From the NCBI GenBank assembly GCA_963777625.1, contig CAVZRO010000021.1, positions 124,001 through 188,000 on the forward strand: a stretch of DNA of 64,000 nucleotides. The letters are read 5' to 3'. The notes below the pieces were generated by a model. That model made no database searches and was not told the origin of the DNA. It worked only from the letters and a program-made list of their open reading frames with translations. Source of the stretch: DATDIC01 sp963777625. Lineage in GTDB: Bacteria > Pseudomonadota > Alphaproteobacteria > Acetobacterales > Acetobacteraceae. Below, one piece after another: positions 7,969 through 16,002 of this stretch; positions within the stretch are counted from its first letter, which is position 1, and each line of letters opens with the position of its first letter. A program made the translations under genes and the position numbers.

Positions 7969-9042
7969 GTGGCCGCCTACCTGGTACGCAGGCTGCTACT
8001 GGTGGTGCCGACGCTTTTCGGCATCATCACAATCAACTTCTTCATCGTGCAATTCGCGCCCGGCGGTCCGGTTGAGCAGGTGATGGCGCAGCTCCGGGGG
8101 CATGGCAATCTGTCCACCCTGTCCGGCCCGAGCGCCGAGATCGGATCGGCAGGCGGACAGGGATCGTACCGGGGTTCCAGCGGGCTCGATCCGCACGTGC
8201 TGGAAGACATCCGCAAGATGTTCGGTTTCGACAAGCCACCTTTGACCCGTTTTCTGAACATGGTGGGCGGCTATCTGCGTTTTGATTTCGGACGCAGCTT
8301 TTTTCGCGGCCAGAGCGTGCTGGCACTGATCGGCGAACGGCTGCCGGTTTCAATCTCGCTCGGGCTATGGTCCACGCTGCTGATCTACGTAATCAGCATC
8401 CCATTGGGTATCCGCAAGGCGGTACACGACGGCAGCCGCTTCGATATCGCCACCAGCGCAGTGGTCCTCGTGGGTTACGCGATTCCCAGCTTCCTGTTCG
8501 CGATCCTGCTGGTCGTGGTGTTTGCCGGCGGGAGCTATCTGCACTGGTTTCCATTGCGCGGTCTGACCAGTGACGGGGCGTCGGCGTGGAGCTGGCCGGC
8601 GCGGCTTGGCGATTACGCCTGGCACATGACATTGCCGATCATCGCGGTGGTTGCCGGCGGCTTCGCCAATCTGACGATGCTGACCAAGAACTGCTTTCTG
8701 GAGGAGATCCGCAAACAATATACCGTCACCGCGCGTGCCAAGGGGGCCGGCGAACGGCGGGTTCTGTATGGCCATGTGTTCCGCAACGCAATGCTGCTGA
8801 TCGTCGCCGGATTCCCGCAGGCGTTCATCGGCATCCTGTTCACCAGCGCTCTGCTGGTGGAGATTGTGTTTTCGCTCGATGGACTCGGCCAGCTCGGATT
8901 CCAGGCGGCGATCCAGCGGGACTATCCGGTCATGTTCGGAACGCTGTACATCTTTACCCTGCTCGGGTTGCTGATGCAGATCGTCGGTGACCTGCTGTAC
9001 ACCGTGGTCGATCCGCGCATCGATTTCGAGGCCCGGCGATGA
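7969..9042 (+). CDS. yejB: Peptide ABC transporter permease YejB
   Basis: Inner-membrane permease of the Yej oligopeptide importer, 357 residues from a GTG at 7969. The N-terminal helix (LVRRLLLVVPTLFGIITINF) is followed by FFIVQFAPGGPVEQ, typical of OppB/DppB/YejB permeases. After a periplasmic loop with Gly/Ser-rich sequence, the binding-protein-dependent transport domain contains the EAA-type loop around TARAKGAGERRVLYGHVFRN. The end, VGDLLYTVVDPRIDFEARR, is the conserved C-terminus. It pairs with YejE and lies 9 bp after yejA. Confidence 0.93.
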   Translation: MAAYLVRRLLLVVPTLFGIITINFFIVQFAPGGPVEQVMAQLRGHGNLSTLSGPSAEIGSAGGQGSYRGSSGLDPHVLEDIRKMFGFDKPPLTRFLNMVGGYLRFDFGRSFFRGQSVLALIGERLPVSISLGLWSTLLIYVISIPLGIRKAVHDGSRFDIATSAVVLVGYAIPSFLFAILLVVVFAGGSYLHWFPLRGLTSDGASAWSWPARLGDYAWHMTLPIIAVVAGGFANLTMLTKNCFLEEIRKQYTVTARAKGAGERRVLYGHVFRNAMLLIVAGFPQAFIGILFTSALLVEIVFSLDGLGQLGFQAAIQRDYPVMFGTLYIFTLLGLLMQIVGDLLYTVVDPRIDFEARR

Positions 9043-9064
9043 GGTGCCGGCGGACGCGCACCCA

Positions 9065-10093
9065 ATGAGGTTATCGCCGGTCACGCGCCGGCGGCTGGCG
9101 ATTTTCCGCCAACATCGGCGTGGCTATGTGTGTTTCTGGATCTTCCTGGTTCTGTTCCTGCTCAGTCTGTTTGCCGAGTTCATTGCGAACGACCGCCCGC
9201 TGCTGGTACATTTCGATGGGCGCTGGTATTTCCCGGTGCTGAAAGACTATGCCGAGGATACGTTCGGCGCGGATTTCCTGCCGACCGAAACCGACTATAC
9301 AGACCCCGACGTGGAGCGTTCGATCAGGGCGCGTGGTTGGATGGTCTGGCCGCTGATCCCCTTTAGCTTCGATACGGTCGTGAAGAACCTGCCGAGCCCG
9401 GCGCCTTCGCCGCCTACCTGGCGAAACTGGCTGGGCACCGACGATCTGGGCCGCGACGTGCTGGCTCGCGTAATCTACGGGTTCCGCATTTCGGTTGTGT
9501 TCGGCTTCGTGCTGACCGTCATGTCCTCGGTGGTAGGCGTGGTAGCCGGCGCCCTGCAGGGCTATTACGGCGGCCTGACCGACCTGCTGTTCCAGCGTTT
9601 CATCGAAGTCTGGAATGGCATGCCGCAGCTTTACCTGCTGATTATTCTCAGCAGCATTATCGTCCCCGGGTTTTGGGTGCTGCTGGTGTTCATGCTGCTG
9701 TTCAGTTGGATGAATCTGACCGGTGTGGTGCGAGCGGAGTTTCTACGCGGGCGGAACCTTGATTACGTGCGTGCGGCGCGGGCGCTCGGCGTGTCGGACG
9801 TCGGTGTGATGTGGCGACACATACTGCCGAACGCGATGGTTGCCACCTTGACCTATCTGCCATTCATCCTGTCCGGCTCGGTGACTATCCTGGCCAGCCT
9901 GGATTTCCTCGGGTTCGGGCTGCCGCCAGGATCCCCATCGCTGGGCGAGCTGGTGACCCAGGGGAAGGACAATTTGCAGGCGCCCTGGCTTGGCTTCACC
10001 GCGTTCATCGTGTTGGGCGGATTGCTCACGCTGCTGATCTTCATTGGTGAGGCGGTGCGGGACTCGTTCGATCCACGCCGCCTGGTTGAGTGA
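9065..10093 (+). CDS. yejE: Peptide ABC transporter permease YejE
   Basis: Second permease subunit, 342 residues from ATG 9065 (MRLSPVTRRRLAIFRQHRR). A long periplasmic segment after the first helix contains the YejE-type HFDGRWYFPVLKDYAEDTFG and ends in WLGTDDLGRDVLARVIYG, the signature at the start of the transport domain. The EAA loop (AARALGVSDVGVMWRHILPN) contacts the ATPase. The start follows the yejB stop by 22 bp. An upstream in-frame ATG at 8987 would overlap yejB by 56 bp and adds nothing conserved. Confidence 0.93.
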   Translation: MRLSPVTRRRLAIFRQHRRGYVCFWIFLVLFLLSLFAEFIANDRPLLVHFDGRWYFPVLKDYAEDTFGADFLPTETDYTDPDVERSIRARGWMVWPLIPFSFDTVVKNLPSPAPSPPTWRNWLGTDDLGRDVLARVIYGFRISVVFGFVLTVMSSVVGVVAGALQGYYGGLTDLLFQRFIEVWNGMPQLYLLIILSSIIVPGFWVLLVFMLLFSWMNLTGVVRAEFLRGRNLDYVRAARALGVSDVGVMWRHILPNAMVATLTYLPFILSGSVTILASLDFLGFGLPPGSPSLGELVTQGKDNLQAPWLGFTAFIVLGGLLTLLIFIGEAVRDSFDPRRLVE

Positions 10094-10157
10094 TGCCGCG
10101 TGCAAGTAAAATCGAACCTCGCGTTCACCGGCCCTCCTCCGATGAAGTTAGCGGAAC

Positions 10158-11747
10158 ATGAGCCTGGTGGAGGTGACGAATTTGTCCGTCGCCTTCGGCG
10201 AGACGCGCGTCGTTGACGATGTTTCGTTCACGCTTGATCGGGGACAGACCCTGGCATTGGTCGGCGAAAGCGGCTCCGGCAAGTCGCTGACCGCCTTGTC
10301 ATTGCTGCAACTGCTGCCGCATGCCGCCAGCAATCCGACCGGACGCATCATGCTGGATGGCGAAAGCATGATCGGCGCCCGCCCGGCCGTCTTGCACCGT
10401 GCGCGCGGCGATGTGGCTGGGATCGTGTTCCAGGAGCCGATGACCAGCCTGAACCCGCTGCACCGGGTAGGCCGGCAGGTGGCCGAGGCGATCACCCTCC
10501 ATCGCGACATTCCGCGTCGCCAGTTGCGCGAACGCGTGATTGAAGCGCTCAACCAGGCGGGTTTCGCCGAGGCCGAGCATCGGTTGGGGGCGTTTCCCCA
10601 TCAACTCTCGGGCGGACAGCGTCAGCGGGTCATGATCGCGATGGCACTGGCGAACGACCCCGCATTGCTGATCGCCGATGAGCCGACCACTGCACTGGAT
10701 GTCACGATCCAGGCGCAGATACTGGATCTGCTCGCCGAGCTTAAGGTGGCGCGCCGCCTGGCACTGCTGCTGATCACGCACGATCTGCAAATCGTACGGC
10801 GTTATGCCGATTATATGTGCGTCATGAAGGAAGGCCGGGTCGTGGAGGCCGGCATCGCATCACGTATATTCGCCGCCCCGCGGCATCCTTATACGCGCAT
10901 GCTGCTGGCTGCTGTGCCCAAAGGCAACCCGGCACCGCTGCCGGACAGCCCGGTGCTGCTGGCCGAAGCGAGTGACGTGCACGTCCATTTCGCGATCCGG
11001 CGTGGCTTACTGCGACGAAAAGTGGGAGAGATACGCGGCGTGAACGGCGTTTCGCTGTCGATCCATGAGGGCGAGACCGTCGGGCTGGTCGGTGAATCCG
11101 GATCGGGCAAAACGACCATGGGATTCGCCATGCTGGGTCTGATGCACGCGCAAGGCCGGATCACCTTTGACGGACACGATCTGACCCATATGGACAGGCG
11201 GGCGCTGCGGCGCCTGCGTTCGGCGATGCAGGTGGTGTTCCAGGATCCGTTCGGCAGCCTGTCGCCACGATTGACTGTAGGCGACATCGTTGCCGAAGGT
11301 TTGCTTGTACACGAACCTCGACTTGACCGGGCGCAACGTATGACCCGCGTCGCCGCGGAACTTGAGGAAGTCGGACTGGGTGCTGCACACATGGATCGCT
11401 ACCCGCATGAGTTCAGCGGGGGACAGCGGCAACGCATCGCGATCGCCCGGGCGATGGTACTCAAGCCGCGTTTCGTCGTGCTCGACGAACCCACCAGCGC
11501 CCTCGACATGTCCGTCCAGGCTCAGATCGTGGACTTGCTTCGACGGCTGCAGCGTGACCACGACCTGGCTTATCTGTTCATCAGCCACGATCTCAAAGTC
11601 GTGCGCGCGCTGGCCCATCGCGTGGTGGTGCTGCGGCACGGATCGGTTGTGGAAGAGGGTGACGCGGCAACCATATTCGCCCTGCCGCGCGAGGAATACA
11701 CGCGGGCCCTGATGGCCGCGGCCTTCGAGTTGGATCCGGTGGCGTGA
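10158..11747 (+). CDS. yejF: Dual-domain ABC transporter ATP-binding protein YejF
   Basis: Energises the Yej importer; 529 residues with two nucleotide-binding domains in tandem. Domain 1 has Walker A GESGSGKS at residues 36-43, signature LSGGQRQR and Walker B LLIADEPTTALD. Domain 2 repeats this with GESGSGKT near 313-320, FSGGQRQRIAIA and FVVLDEPTSALD. Each domain ends in the oligopeptide-transporter C-terminal region (HPYTRMLLAAVPKG after the first). The last 178 bp overlap the 3' end of the opposing MFS gene, an unusually long antisense overlap for this compact region. Confidence 0.95.
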   Translation: MSLVEVTNLSVAFGETRVVDDVSFTLDRGQTLALVGESGSGKSLTALSLLQLLPHAASNPTGRIMLDGESMIGARPAVLHRARGDVAGIVFQEPMTSLNPLHRVGRQVAEAITLHRDIPRRQLRERVIEALNQAGFAEAEHRLGAFPHQLSGGQRQRVMIAMALANDPALLIADEPTTALDVTIQAQILDLLAELKVARRLALLLITHDLQIVRRYADYMCVMKEGRVVEAGIASRIFAAPRHPYTRMLLAAVPKGNPAPLPDSPVLLAEASDVHVHFAIRRGLLRRKVGEIRGVNGVSLSIHEGETVGLVGESGSGKTTMGFAMLGLMHAQGRITFDGHDLTHMDRRALRRLRSAMQVVFQDPFGSLSPRLTVGDIVAEGLLVHEPRLDRAQRMTRVAAELEEVGLGAAHMDRYPHEFSGGQRQRIAIARAMVLKPRFVVLDEPTSALDMSVQAQIVDLLRRLQRDHDLAYLFISHDLKVVRALAHRVVVLRHGSVVEEGDAATIFALPREEYTRALMAAAFELDPVA

Positions 11748-12901
11748 AGGCGCAGGCCGACGGCCAGGGCGATTGCCGCGGGCGCGGTGAGGCCCAGAAA
11801 CGCCCACGTCCATCCGAGCTGTACAACTAGGACGCCGCCAAAACTGGTTGAGAGTGATGCGCCGATGCCCTGAAATGTTGCGGCGACGCCTAGCGCTGTC
11901 TGGGTGCGACCGCTGCCCCAGGTATAATCGGCAATCAGGATCGGCACGGCTACGCCGAGCAGGCCGGCCCCACATGCATCCAAAAGCTGAATTGGCAGCA
12001 GCCATGCCGGCGCCCAGCCGAACGCCGCCATCACGCCGCGGATCGGCAAAACACAGCACGGGATTACGAACAGCCAGGATTGCCGGAAGCGCTGTGCAGC
12101 CCATCCGGCGATGACCGCGACGCCAATCATGGCGAACTGCGCGACAGTGACACAGATCGCCAGCCAGCGCGTTGCGTTGCCATGGCCGACATCGGCCAGC
12201 CGTTGACCCAGCAACGGCAGCATTGCCGCATTCCCGAGATGGAACGTCGTCAGGCCGAAACACAGCAGCAGGATGCGTCGATCGGTCAGCACGGTCCGTA
12301 AGGACACGGCCTTCGCATCATCATCATCGCGGCCGTGGGCTCGGGTCTCGTCAATATCTGCCGATCGGATCAGCAGCAGGGAAATGCCACTTCCCGTGGC
12401 CATCCCGGCAAACACCCAAAACGCCGCGATGCCAGCCATGTTTCCGGCCAGCAGCACGATCAACACCGATGCGACGACGTTGCCGCCGTGGTTCCATGAC
12501 TGATTACGCCCCTGCTGGCGCGGGAACCCACGCTTTCCAACGATTCCAAGAGTCATGGCCGTCAAAGCGGGTGGGATCAGCGCCGCACCCACGGCCACGA
12601 CGATCTGCGATGCCAACACACTGCCGAACTGCCGTGCCGGCAGAAGCGCCAGAGTTCCAGCCAGGACCACGCCCGTTGCCGCCGCCATCAACAGGCGCGG
12701 ATGACCCAGCCTGTCCACCAGCGCCCCTGCCGGCGTGTTGAACAGCAGCCCGGCAAGACCGGCAGCCGTCATCACAAAGCCGACCCGTTCCGGCGACCAT
12801 TTCGCCGCGCCGGCGAGCCAGGTCGCCAGGAACGGCCCCAGCCCACCCGAGACATCAGCCAGAAAGAAATTGACCGCCGCGAGCCCGAGGACGGACGACA
12901 T
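11570..12901 (-). CDS. MFS transporter
   Basis: Major facilitator superfamily protein, 443 residues as read, with about 12 hydrophobic segments. The loop after helix 2 (GALVDRLGHPRLL) is the MFS signature motif. A hydrophilic central loop contains ARAHGRDDDD-like sequence typical of the 6+6 arrangement. The substrate is unknown. The last 55-60 residues (after LRLHATGS) are hydrophilic, Arg/Ser-rich and lie antisense to yejF. They probably arose by stop-codon loss or an indel, and the ancestral protein likely ended near 11745. It is convergent with yejF and separated by 59 bp from the NIPSNAP gene. Confidence 0.82.
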   Translation of the reverse strand: MSSVLGLAAVNFFLADVSGGLGPFLATWLAGAAKWSPERVGFVMTAAGLAGLLFNTPAGALVDRLGHPRLLMAAATGVVLAGTLALLPARQFGSVLASQIVVAVGAALIPPALTAMTLGIVGKRGFPRQQGRNQSWNHGGNVVASVLIVLLAGNMAGIAAFWVFAGMATGSGISLLLIRSADIDETRAHGRDDDDAKAVSLRTVLTDRRILLLCFGLTTFHLGNAAMLPLLGQRLADVGHGNATRWLAICVTVAQFAMIGVAVIAGWAAQRFRQSWLFVIPCCVLPIRGVMAAFGWAPAWLLPIQLLDACGAGLLGVAVPILIADYTWGSGRTQTALGVAATFQGIGASLSTSFGGVLVVQLGWTWAFLGLTAPAAIALAVGLRLHATGSNSKAAAIRARVYSSRGRANMVAASPSSTTDPCRSTTTRWASARTTLRSWLMNR

Positions 12902-12960
12902 TGATCCGATCTATGGACCGGTATCGGTTAGTTAACCGCCGCGACCAATCACGATGCGGT

Positions 12961-13281
12961 TTACTGTACCGGTGAGAAATCGGTCGGCCGCAAAATGCGG
13001 TTTTCCATGTTCAGCAGCACGTCGGCATCCGCGGCACGCTTCAGAAACACCTGCCAGCCCGGATCCGCCGCCATGGCGTTGCGCCGCGCCTCACGGTCAC
13101 CCTGGTTTTCATACCCCCACAGATGCACGACCCGGTTCAACGGCCCTTCCACGGTGGTGAACCAGCCAAGGCAGCGGCCAAGATATTTCTGCTGCAACGG
13201 CCAGCCGAGTTCCTTGTACAGCGCGACAAAGTCGTTCATGCGGTTCGGTTTGCAGGTGTAGATACGCAAATCGGCGATCAT
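12961..13281 (-). CDS. NIPSNAP family protein
   Basis: Small (106 residues) ferredoxin-like alpha/beta protein of the NIPSNAP family. It starts MIADLRIYTCKPNRMNDFVA at ATG 13281; 18 codons of upstream open frame are not conserved. VVHLWGYENQGDREARR is the typical central strand-helix. Family members often accompany small-molecule catabolic genes, but the biochemical role is not established. A second, frameshifted NIPSNAP-like gene lies at 17249-17573. The gene ends 59 bp from the MFS start and follows the FkbM gene by 17 bp on the same strand, so fkbM-nipsnap could be one transcript. Confidence 0.8.
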   Translation of the reverse strand: MIADLRIYTCKPNRMNDFVALYKELGWPLQQKYLGRCLGWFTTVEGPLNRVVHLWGYENQGDREARRNAMAADPGWQVFLKRAADADVLLNMENRILRPTDFSPVQ

Positions 13282-13298
13282 GAAGGCTCTCCCTTGGG

Positions 13299-14081
13299 TC
13301 AGGACTTGTCTCGGACGGTAATGCGTGATCCGCACGGGTCGTTACTGTGGACCGCCAGAAGATTGAGGCCGAAGGGAAATTGGCGATAACCCCAGCCTTC
13401 GAGTGTCGTCACCAGCCGCTGGCGGTCGGATTTGACATATTCGACGATCATGATCGGGTGTTGCGCGCCGACGAGCGCAGCGGCGCCGGCCAGCACATCG
13501 AGTTCCATCCCCTCCACGTCGATCTTCAGTAGATCGACCCGCGGCAGGGCGAGCGAGTCCAGCGTCAACGCACGCACCTCCGCCATTCGGCTTTCATAAT
13601 CGATCGCCTGCCCAATGAACTCGGTATTGTCGCGGCCCCGCAGTTCCAGGCTTCCGAAGCTACCGGGCGACAGATAGTCGGGGCGGGGAATGCGCATCAG
13701 CCCGGTGCTGGCACCCACCGCCGCGTTCATTGCACGGGCATTGAAGCAGTTATTGAGGGCGATGTTGCCGGCGAGCGCGTAGTAGATCGGCTCCTGAGCC
13801 TCGATCGCCAGCACCATGCCCCACTGGCTCATGTGCCGCGCCCACTCCACGGTATGCACGCCGATATTGGCGCCGCAATCAACTGCCACCACCCCATCGC
13901 CATGATACTGGCGACGCAGTTCCAGCAGGCGCAGCGCGGTTTCCACTTCCCCCATGTCGTAGGAGGAATTTTCCAGTATCTGGAACCCCACCCCGTACCC
14001 CGCGGTCGCGCTGACCATGTGGTAATCGAACCGGTTCACGATCAGTGACCCGTGATCCGAAGCGGTCAGTACCGAATGCAA
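13299..14081 (-). CDS. FkbM family methyltransferase (5' end probably in other frames)
   Basis: SAM-dependent methyltransferase of the FkbM family, which usually O-methylates sugars or other small hydroxylated acceptors. The SAM-binding motif VDCGANIGVHTVEWA and the later LLKIDVEGMELDVLAGA are clear. The open frame begins only at a TTG (14081) with no ribosome site. Upstream at 14181 there is an ATG with a good AGGGAGA site (MAKFYGNIS), whose frame closes after about 20 codons, and a third frame carries HDPRLRHDSYLNGGTHATA. Adding one base near 14155 and one near 14084 would fuse all three into about 294 residues. The catalytic core is secure; the N-terminus is not. Confidence 0.75.
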   Translation of the reverse strand: MHSVLTASDHGSLIVNRFDYHMVSATAGYGVGFQILENSSYDMGEVETALRLLELRRQYHGDGVVAVDCGANIGVHTVEWARHMSQWGMVLAIEAQEPIYYALAGNIALNNCFNARAMNAAVGASTGLMRIPRPDYLSPGSFGSLELRGRDNTEFIGQAIDYESRMAEVRALTLDSLALPRVDLLKIDVEGMELDVLAGAAALVGAQHPIMIVEYVKSDRQRLVTTLEGWGYRQFPFGLNLLAVHSNDPCGSRITVRDKS

Positions 14082-14181
14082 TCTTGCGCGATGGCCGTGG
14101 CATGCGTCCCGCCGTTCAGATAGCTGTCGTGGCGCAGTCGGGGGTCGTGACGGGCGAAATATTGCCGTAGAACTTTGCCAT
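14082..14181 (-). other. Probable displaced N-terminal coding part of the fkbM gene
   Basis: Minus-strand sequence between the best ribosome site and the open FkbM frame. ATG 14181, preceded by AGGGAGA, reads MAKFYGNIS and then runs into a stop. The frame used by the next stretch reads RHDPRLRHDSYLNGGTHATAIAQD and then stops at 14066. The two breaks are each explained by one missing base, giving about 33 extra N-terminal residues joined to HSVLTASDHGSLIVN of the main frame. This is inferred from continuity of protein-like sequence and base arithmetic (883+2 is divisible by 3), not from an alignment. Confidence 0.45.
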
Positions 14182-14243
14182 GGGCGTCTCCCTGTGGCGT
14201 ATTCCAGCGTTGTGCCGCTTGAGCGTCAACGCCCCCGATTTCA

Positions 14244-15116
14244 GTGGCGTCACCGGTGTTCGGCATCGGGCTGGGGATGCTGGCCTATGCGCTGTTCTCG
14301 GTCCATGACGCCACGATCAAATGGCTGGTCGCCACCCTGCCGACATGGGAGGTGTTGTTTTTCCGCAGCCTGACGATTTCCATCGCCTGCTTGGTCATCG
14401 GCCGCCGCGCATTGCTGGAGCGCACGCTCGCCACCCCGATGAAAGCGCCTCTGGTGTTCCGTGGCGTCATCACGCTGACCGCCTGGATCTGCTTCTACAC
14501 CGCGGCACGCAGCCTTTCGCTCGCGCAGCTCTGGAGCCTCTATTTCGCCGCGCCCTTGATGGTCACGGTGATGGCGGCGCCCTTGCTCGGTGAACAGGTG
14601 ACGCGGTCACGCTGGATCAGCGTGGCGGTCGGGTTCGTCGGGGTGCTGGTGGTGACGAACCCATGGGGCGTGCCGATCTCCGTGCCGACATTGCTGGTGC
14701 TTCTGGCTGCCGCCCAATGGGGCTACGGCGTCATCCTGATGCGTCAGATCGCGCGGCGGGAATCCTCGCTGCTGCAGATTTTCTTCATCAACCTGACATT
14801 CGTTGTCGGGACCGGAATCGGATGCGCGCTGCAATGGCAGACGCCGACTCTCGCCCAGCTCGGCTTGCTGGCACTCGTCAGCCTGTTCGGCGGAATCGGG
14901 CAGTTCAGCCTGTTCGAAGCGGCGCGCCACGCCCCCGCATCCGTCATGGCGACCGTCGAGTATACCGGCCTGATCTGGGCATTCGTTCTCGGCTTCCTGA
15001 TCTGGGGCACCATCCCGCCGGCTACCACCTTTGCCGGCGCCATCCTGATCACGGCCGCCGGCGGGCTGCTGTTGATCGGGGAGCGGCGGGCTGCACGATT
15101 GCGTTCGCCGCAGTGA
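14244..15116 (+). CDS. EamA/DMT family transporter
   Basis: Drug/metabolite transporter superfamily protein with two EamA repeats and about 10 membrane helices in 290 residues. It starts at GTG 14244 (MASPVFGIGLGMLAYALFS). YTAARSLSLAQLWSLYFAAP in the first repeat and FEAARHAPASVMATVEYTGL in the second are the typical helix 3-4 signatures of this group, which includes RhaT/YdcZ-like and S-adenosylmethionine-type exporters. The substrate is unknown. It diverges from the fkbM gene over a short interval and precedes the dehydrogenase gene by 37 bp. Confidence 0.85.
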   Translation: MASPVFGIGLGMLAYALFSVHDATIKWLVATLPTWEVLFFRSLTISIACLVIGRRALLERTLATPMKAPLVFRGVITLTAWICFYTAARSLSLAQLWSLYFAAPLMVTVMAAPLLGEQVTRSRWISVAVGFVGVLVVTNPWGVPISVPTLLVLLAAAQWGYGVILMRQIARRESSLLQIFFINLTFVVGTGIGCALQWQTPTLAQLGLLALVSLFGGIGQFSLFEAARHAPASVMATVEYTGLIWAFVLGFLIWGTIPPATTFAGAILITAAGGLLLIGERRAARLRSPQ

Positions 15117-15153
15117 TCATGAACTGTCTGGCCATGAAAGAAGGAGGCAGCGG

Positions 15154-15990
15154 ATGCCACCGATTGTTGCCGTGATTTCGCCGGGTGCGATGGGCAGCGC
15201 CGTGGCGCGCCGGCTGACCGAACGGGGCGTCGAGGTGCGGACCTCGCTCGCCGGCCGCGGCAAGGAGAGCGCCGCGCGGGCACGCGAGGCCGCGATGACG
15301 GATGTGCCCGACGAACAGATCGCCGCCGTTGACATCATCCTATCCATCCTGCCACCCGGCGATGCGGTCGGGTTGGCCGAGCGGTTGGCGCCGACGCTGG
15401 CAAACGCCAGCCGGAAACCGGTCTATGTCGATTGCAACGCGGTCAGCCCCGATACCGTGCAGCGAATCGCGGCGGTGCTGCACGCGATCGACTGCCCGTT
15501 CGTCGATGGCGGCATCATCGGTCCGCCGCCGCGCACCGGCGCGCGCACGAAAATCTACCTGTCAGGACCGGATGCGGCACGCGTGGCGGTGCTGGAGCAA
15601 TATGGGCTGGACATGCCGGTGTTGCCCGGACCGGTCGGCGTGGCGTCGGCCATGAAGATGTCCTACGCTGGAATTACCAAAGGATTCACCGCGCTGGGGT
15701 CCATGATGATGCTGGCGGCGACGCGCGGCGGAACGGCAGAACACCTCAAGCGGGAGCTCGCCGAAAGCCAACCGCAGCTTTTCACCTGGCTGACACGGCA
15801 GACCCCGGGTATGTATTCGAAGGCGTACCGCTGGGTCGCGGAAATGGAAGAGATCGCCGCCTTCACCGGCGATTCGGCATCCGCCGATCTGTTCTTGGCG
15901 GCGGCCCGGTTCTATCAGTCCATCGCCGCCGACCATGCCGGCGAGCACCGGCAGACCGACGCGCTGGACGCGTTCTGCCGCTCGGCCTGA
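15154..15990 (+). CDS. NAD(P)-dependent oxidoreductase, 6-phosphogluconate dehydrogenase-like with DUF1932
   Basis: 278 residues. The N-terminal Rossmann domain (VAVISPGAMGSAVARRLTERG) is of the 3-hydroxyisobutyrate/6-phosphogluconate dehydrogenase type, with FVDGGIIGPPPRTGARTKIY as the substrate-side strand. The C-terminal helical half (MKMSYAGITKGFTALGSMMM through the end) matches the DUF1932 type rather than the usual beta-hydroxyacid dehydrogenase domain. The catalytic Lys is likely in AMKMSYAGITKG. The substrate is unknown. It is followed after 12 bp by an iron alcohol dehydrogenase, suggesting a short catabolic operon. Confidence 0.82.
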   Translation: MPPIVAVISPGAMGSAVARRLTERGVEVRTSLAGRGKESAARAREAAMTDVPDEQIAAVDIILSILPPGDAVGLAERLAPTLANASRKPVYVDCNAVSPDTVQRIAAVLHAIDCPFVDGGIIGPPPRTGARTKIYLSGPDAARVAVLEQYGLDMPVLPGPVGVASAMKMSYAGITKGFTALGSMMMLAATRGGTAEHLKRELAESQPQLFTWLTRQTPGMYSKAYRWVAEMEEIAAFTGDSASADLFLAAARFYQSIAADHAGEHRQTDALDAFCRSA

Positions 15991-16002
15991 GGCAGGTCGT
16001 TT

